From: Sipunculus nudus
Taxonomy: Eukaryota; Annelida; Sipuncula; Golfingiida; Sipunculidae
DNA: 64,000 nucleotides
Reading direction: 5' to 3'
NCBI GenBank assembly: GCA_026874595.1
Contig: CM049309.1
Coordinates: forward strand, 47,722,079 to 47,786,078
The notes below the pieces were generated by a model. That model did not search any database. It was given only the letters and a program-made list of their open reading frames with translations, and had not been told where the DNA came from. Below, in pieces: positions 51,314-64,000 of the stretch (within the stretch, counting starts at the first letter, position 1; each line of letters begins with the position of its first letter). The position numbers and the translations under genes were made by a program.

Positions 51314-53775
51314 GCTGTATCATATGAGAAATTTTACGAAGTTATTAAATCATTTAAGGTTAGAAACAGATACCCCTGTGAACCTTGCCTGATTTAAAAG
51401 TATACAGCAAAATCACATGCACATGCTGCTCATCCTTAAAGATTATTTATCAATCAAATTAATGGACATTATGAGATGGGCATGACATACATCTGGACAA
51501 CATACTTCTGGGCTGTTGTGACACACTCATGCACCATGATTCAAATATCATAAATTTATTATTGTCAGATGTCCCTCTATCAAAACAAAAAAAAAACTTT
51601 ATGAATTTTTATCTTTCAAGACATGCATAGTACATTCAATAGTACCACTAAATGCCACAGCCAGCATGTAAGATGAAACATCATTGGTCAGAAATGAGTT
51701 AACAAGCACTGATTGGTTGATCACCATACCATTTGATTAATATATTAAGTTACATTAGATGCACTCTAAGATTCCCCCGCCCCCCCCCCCCCCCCCACCA
51801 AGTGTATGGCCAACAGATTAACAAACACCGAATTTCATCAAGATTTGGAAATTAACTAATAGATGATGTTTGGTTAACATTTTATGAACATGGAGAAACG
51901 TTGGCTTTATATCCAAATTATAATGTACCTTACAAGTGTCACTTCCTCCACCAGGAGGGTATACGTTCATACCTGTTTGTGTCTGTGTGGGTGTGTTTGT
52001 TCACAACATAACTCATGCAATCATGAATGGATTCTCATGAAAAATTATAGAGCATTTCAGGGATGGGCCAATGAAGAATCAGATTTTGGTGTTGATCAGG
52101 CACATGGTCAGGATTAAGGAAAATCATCAAGGAATATTCACAAATGCAAAGTCACTTATGCATGCATAAACCTGGGAATATGGGCTGAATAAGTGAATGC
52201 AAACATGGAAGAGGCTTGCATTCCTTGGAATGCAGATTTTTAGTGTTGTGAATTGTGTCACAAGTTTAATGTTATATTGTGCCAGATGATAAGTATATTG
52301 ATACAGCACAATACACTCGCTTAATCACTTCGTGAATACGGAAATGACAACCAATATTATTAAAAGTGGTCCAATGAATCACAGCCACTGTAAGATATAA
52401 GTGATTAAATTTGTAAATAATATAAAGAAAATGTGTACATTTCATTGTTGAACATCTCACTGACACAACAGAGTGCTCTTTAGTTCATTTTGAGAATTAT
52501 ACATCATGTACATCTTACAGCCCACAAAACTGTTCCCCAGCTTATTTTAGGTAACTATGCAACATGTATGTGTATCAGTACACAAGATGGAACAGTAACA
52601 GTTGTTCATATCTTGAAATGCAGGTGTGCCAGACAAACCGTACATGCAAAAACAAACCTGAATAATAACATGAAATGTGTAAGACTTAAATGAATTACCA
52701 TGCACAGAAAAGAAATGATTCATAATAAGAAAAAGTCTGAAGTCTTGGTTTTGTATTATAATGATTGCTCTATATTTGCTGTTTTTCACTAACATATACT
52801 TGACAGACGGATTTTCAAGTATTATCCATGCATCATGCATTAAGGAAAGGATAATGGCATCCATTCAAAACAATGACAGAGATCTTCAAATGAATAAAAG
52901 AGCATGCAATTCCATGTTTTTTATTACATAAACTTAAAATGTGGTTTATTGTAATATATGATATAGTGAAAAAGAATAATGTTCTAAAGTGTAAAAGAGG
53001 TAAAAATATCAACAAACTAAAAATGACCATGCATACTATATCATGCGGCACTACATTTATATCAAGACTTGTTCTAAGATGACATTATTACTTATATAAA
53101 CAAACTGAGACAGACGCTTAATGAACATGACATCTTTATATCTGATAGCAGGATACATTAACAACCATCCTGGTCTTAAAATACACCTCTTCACTTGAAC
53201 TCCTGAAAATTGAATCTTCCCCACTTGTGTGGAATTGATCAGCTCAAAATGTCTGTAAACATCAGTTATATATCAAGAATATCATTACCAAGTTGTATCT
53301 TGCTTGTGAAAGTTTTTCTTGTCCTGTTGGTTTCAACACAAGTTTTACTGTATATACAGTACTTGGCTTCCTATTTGTTAGGCTGAAATATTGTGATAAT
53401 TCCTGTTTTAGTGTTTTGTGAGGGTTTTTTTTCTCTATGATCTCATCAGAATTCTATACTAAGAATAATAATTTATTTATAATTATGATCAAAATTTGAT
53501 ATTTTTGCTCATTTTCTTAACAAAATGCAGCTATGATGGTCCATCCACCCAAAAAATTTACTCATACTTGGAAAGTAATTAATCCATAATTTAATGGGCT
53601 GGTCCAAATACTATTCCCAAAACCGAGTAGGTTGCTGATGGCATGCACAACTTTCCCGTAAAACAGGTGTGATAACTGATGTAGTTATTGTATTATTTAC
53701 AAACCATTTTTTCATGATTTAACCCTTTATTTAAATATTGTATATATAAAAGCCTTGCAAATATCAAGCCAAACA

Positions 53776-53929
53776 CAGTCTACATAAACCTCTCAATATG
53801 GGAACCTCTCTACTACAGACACTTCAATGTGGTCCTATGAGTTGTTGACTTATCAGACTCTAATATAGGCATCTTAATATGGTAAGCAAAAACATTGGTC
53901 CCACCAATGTATGTAACTAGGAGGTTCCA

Positions 53930-53932
<3 letters not shown>
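53776..53932. mobile_element. Small MITE-like element
   Basis: Right end GGTTCCACTG followed by TA; left end CAGTCTACATAAACCTC. About 157 bp, with the CAGTGGAACC end type of the Tigger group. Abuts a (TA)n tract. Confidence 0.45.
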
Positions 53933-53965
<33 letters not shown>

Positions 53966-53966
53966 A

Positions 53967-54139
53967 CAGTAAAACCTTATGTTAGGACAAACTTAAAACA
54001 ATGATCATCTCAAAACAACATCCAAGTTTTACAGGTCCCCACTCTTCTTTGCTCTTTATATAAGTCGTCACCTAGACAACAAATGTGACGACTTTATCTA
54101 GGTCCCCATGGTGTTTTTGAGGTTTCTGAGGTTTTACTC

Positions 54140-54141
<2 letters not shown>
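53967..54141. mobile_element. Small MITE-like element with AGTAAAACC ends
   Basis: Left CAGTAAAACCTTATGTTAGG; right end in complement CAGAGTAAAACCTCAGAAAC. Interior has ACATCCAAG / GTCGTCACCTAGACAAC. About 175 bp, followed by (GT)n(TA)n. Confidence 0.5.
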
Positions 54142-54184
<43 letters not shown>

Positions 54185-55000
54185 TTATATATATACACAC
54201 ACAGAGGAAAAACTTGTACAGGTATAATTTGCCTAGCTAATACTAATAGGCATGCAACCATTCTGGCTTTTCCTGTGAATTATTACTTGTAAATATAGCA
54301 TAAATATATAAAACCAAAGACTGCCTTCCCTGTGTCATGGCATATATCAGCCGATGGTTCCAAATGAGCAGAATACACAGTAAAACCAGGCAACCTAGGC
54401 AAGTCTACAATAGACACTTAAACCCATAAATAACAGGCTTATGGTCTGGATTGCATCATAACCTGCATAACATTTAATATATTCTACATTCTCTTAAAAT
54501 ATACATTATATGATATTTACTGTACAATGAACGCTTCCTAAAAGCTGCCACAAAAATCACAATAATACAAGTACTCCCACTATTATACATCCAATCACAT
54601 AAGTTTACAGTGATCACATGATACAGAACAATCCAAAGCTGCAAAGCAGAACATCAGGAGAAGTCAACAGTATAGATCAACCAGTGAACAATAAGGCTTA
54701 TAAGCAAGCTTAACTCTATTTACATGCTTTAACAAGGACCGTAACAATTACCACAGTATTGGCTGATCACTGATGCTAAATTTACATCAATAAATGATCA
54801 CGGTGACTAACATTCAATAAGATGATGAAGATAATTATGGAAAATACTGTATCAAAATATATTTATTGTACTTATTGGACTACGATGCACTTATCCCATA
54901 AAAACCATTATATACATGGACTTATATGGTCTTGGTTATGTTAACCATGATTTTCATGCAGGGCTATACAGATATACACATATATAAAAACAATGTTACA

Positions 55001-56109
55001 TGATGACACAATGTAATGTTTATTTTCTATATAAAGGGTGTAAACAGCCTTTGCTAGCAAAACTATAATAACACAGAAATGGTTTTACTGTATATATGAT
55101 AAAGGAGCACTCAGAAAACACTTTAATAAAAATCCTTCTTCAATAAAGGTTTCTGGGGAAATGTGATGAAATATACCTATATATGAAACAATGTTGAAAG
55201 TTTTTATGTCAAGATGTAGCTCAGTGGTATTGCATAAAGGTGCTTCTTTTCTGATGTCAAAAATAAGGACTGTAACTTTTGTATATGTAGGTGGTCTTGT
55301 ACTTGTTTGTTTCACATTTCTGGATTGGCACAGTGAGGTGTATACTGGTAAGTCAAAATAGAAAGAAAATTTTATTTTAGAGATAAATGAATGTGGTTTG
55401 AACTTAACTCTAAATGCCAACAGGCAATTTTACATGAGAAACTATTTTTGAGACTGATATACCCAAAAATATTTTAATCAGCTGATGAGGGAGATTTTAT
55501 TGAAGAGTCTCATGTCTCACAATTGTATGTAAGCATTGTTTTAGCTTTTCTTTAATGTTTTCCAAACTACTGTTTTGGAATCCCTTTACATATACATTAT
55601 TATGACTGCTTAGATTGTGCTCTTCATTTTGGAATAAGAAAACTTAGGGTTTTCCCATAACCATTGATAATACCAAGACTTTAAAATGTATTCTGTTTTA
55701 ATTTCAGGTAAATCAGTTTTTCAAGCATACCTGTTGTGATACACAATACCTCAGGGCATTGTGATACAACAAAGGTAAAAACACAAAACATTTTCACATT
55801 TGGGATGTTCACTTTAAAAGCTCTGATTTTATAGGTATTTAAGTTTGAAATGTATATATACCACATTACAGGGAAAATATGGAGCTTTCAGAAGATGTCA
55901 AGTGGATATTTTTAATAACAGTTAAGGAATTATTTAGGAAAAACTATTATAATACTTAAACATACTCTTGTGACAGCTCTGAGACTTTAATTAATTCCAG
56001 CAATACTGCATCAGGAACAAGCCATAATCCTTGAGTGATACTACCTAAAATGCTGAACATGCTTATATTTACACGCGATGAAATGGCATAACATGTGAAC
56101 ATCCCTCTA
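55001..56109. other. 3' flank of the kinase gene
   Basis: AT-rich, no coding support. A minus-strand AATAAA at 55501-55496, about 610 nt beyond the stop, is a possible poly(A) signal. Confidence 0.35.
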
Positions 56110-63931
<7,822 letters not shown>

Positions 63932-64000
63932 CTACCAACAAAATTGTACCATTCACAAGTCTGACTACACCTATAAGGCTGATAAAGAATTGAAACAAAA

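Larger units (their letters stand above)
41424..55000. other. Intergenic region between the calpain and the kinase
   Basis: No supported coding exon. The sequence is AT-rich, extremely so at 46600-46800, and holds microsatellites, SINE-like and MITE-like fragments (separate entries). A glycine/proline low-complexity open frame at 49030-49236 comes from a C-rich repeat, and the 123-codon plus-strand frame at 48025-48396 has no recognisable feature. The calpain promoter must lie here because coding exon 1 starts at an acceptor. Confidence 0.5.

Overview
The window is AT-rich, intron-rich animal genomic DNA. Exons are short (78-214 nt), bounded by GT/AG sites, and separated by large introns full of DNA-transposon fragments, tRNA-like SINE pieces, (TA)n microsatellites and G/C homopolymers. 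Gene content and repeat style suggest a marine invertebrate, most likely a lophotrochozoan such as a mollusc. That placement is an inference from general resemblance, not a test.

All three supported genes are on the minus strand. (1) Positions 73-5596 (possible 5' UTR exon near 6124-6270) hold three exons with matching phases. They encode the end of, or all of, a short acidic Ser/Thr-rich protein I do not recognise. A CpG-dense island at 3880-4340 lies in its intron and may hold an alternative first exon. (2) Positions 13082-41409 hold a complete calpain-5/TRA-3-type gene: 12 coding exons, 633 residues by summing exons, with protease core, middle C2-like domain and C-terminal C2 domain, and no EF-hand domain. 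The catalytic Cys, His and Asn are present, but the oxyanion-hole Gln is Glu. A 12.2 kb first intron separates coding exons 1 and 2 and holds a separate candidate exon for a small secreted protein. (3) Positions 56110-63931 hold the last seven exons of a Fes/Fer-family non-receptor tyrosine kinase (SH2 plus complete kinase domain, stop codon present). Its F-BAR half lies beyond the right edge.

Segments between genes and within introns: 5.6-13.1 kb holds an internally deleted pogo/Tigger transposon with a transposase N-terminal relic. 14.5-31.5 kb (calpain introns) holds several copies of two interspersed repeat families, a Tigger-derived MITE, a TTAA-flanked MITE and an endonuclease relic. 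29-41 kb holds a hAT-like element with a perfect 8-bp target duplication. 41.4-56.1 kb is intergenic, apart from a possible calpain 5' UTR exon near 47.1-47.3 kb, and is mostly repeats and microsatellites. The kinase introns hold a 321-bp tandem array and a 43-bp minisatellite.

The most unusual feature is that a splice acceptor together with the first bases of its exon has been tandemly copied in two unrelated genes: about 18 times at the kinase exon starting at 60366, and twice more at calpain exon 6 (24059). I see no bacterial, CRISPR or viral system.
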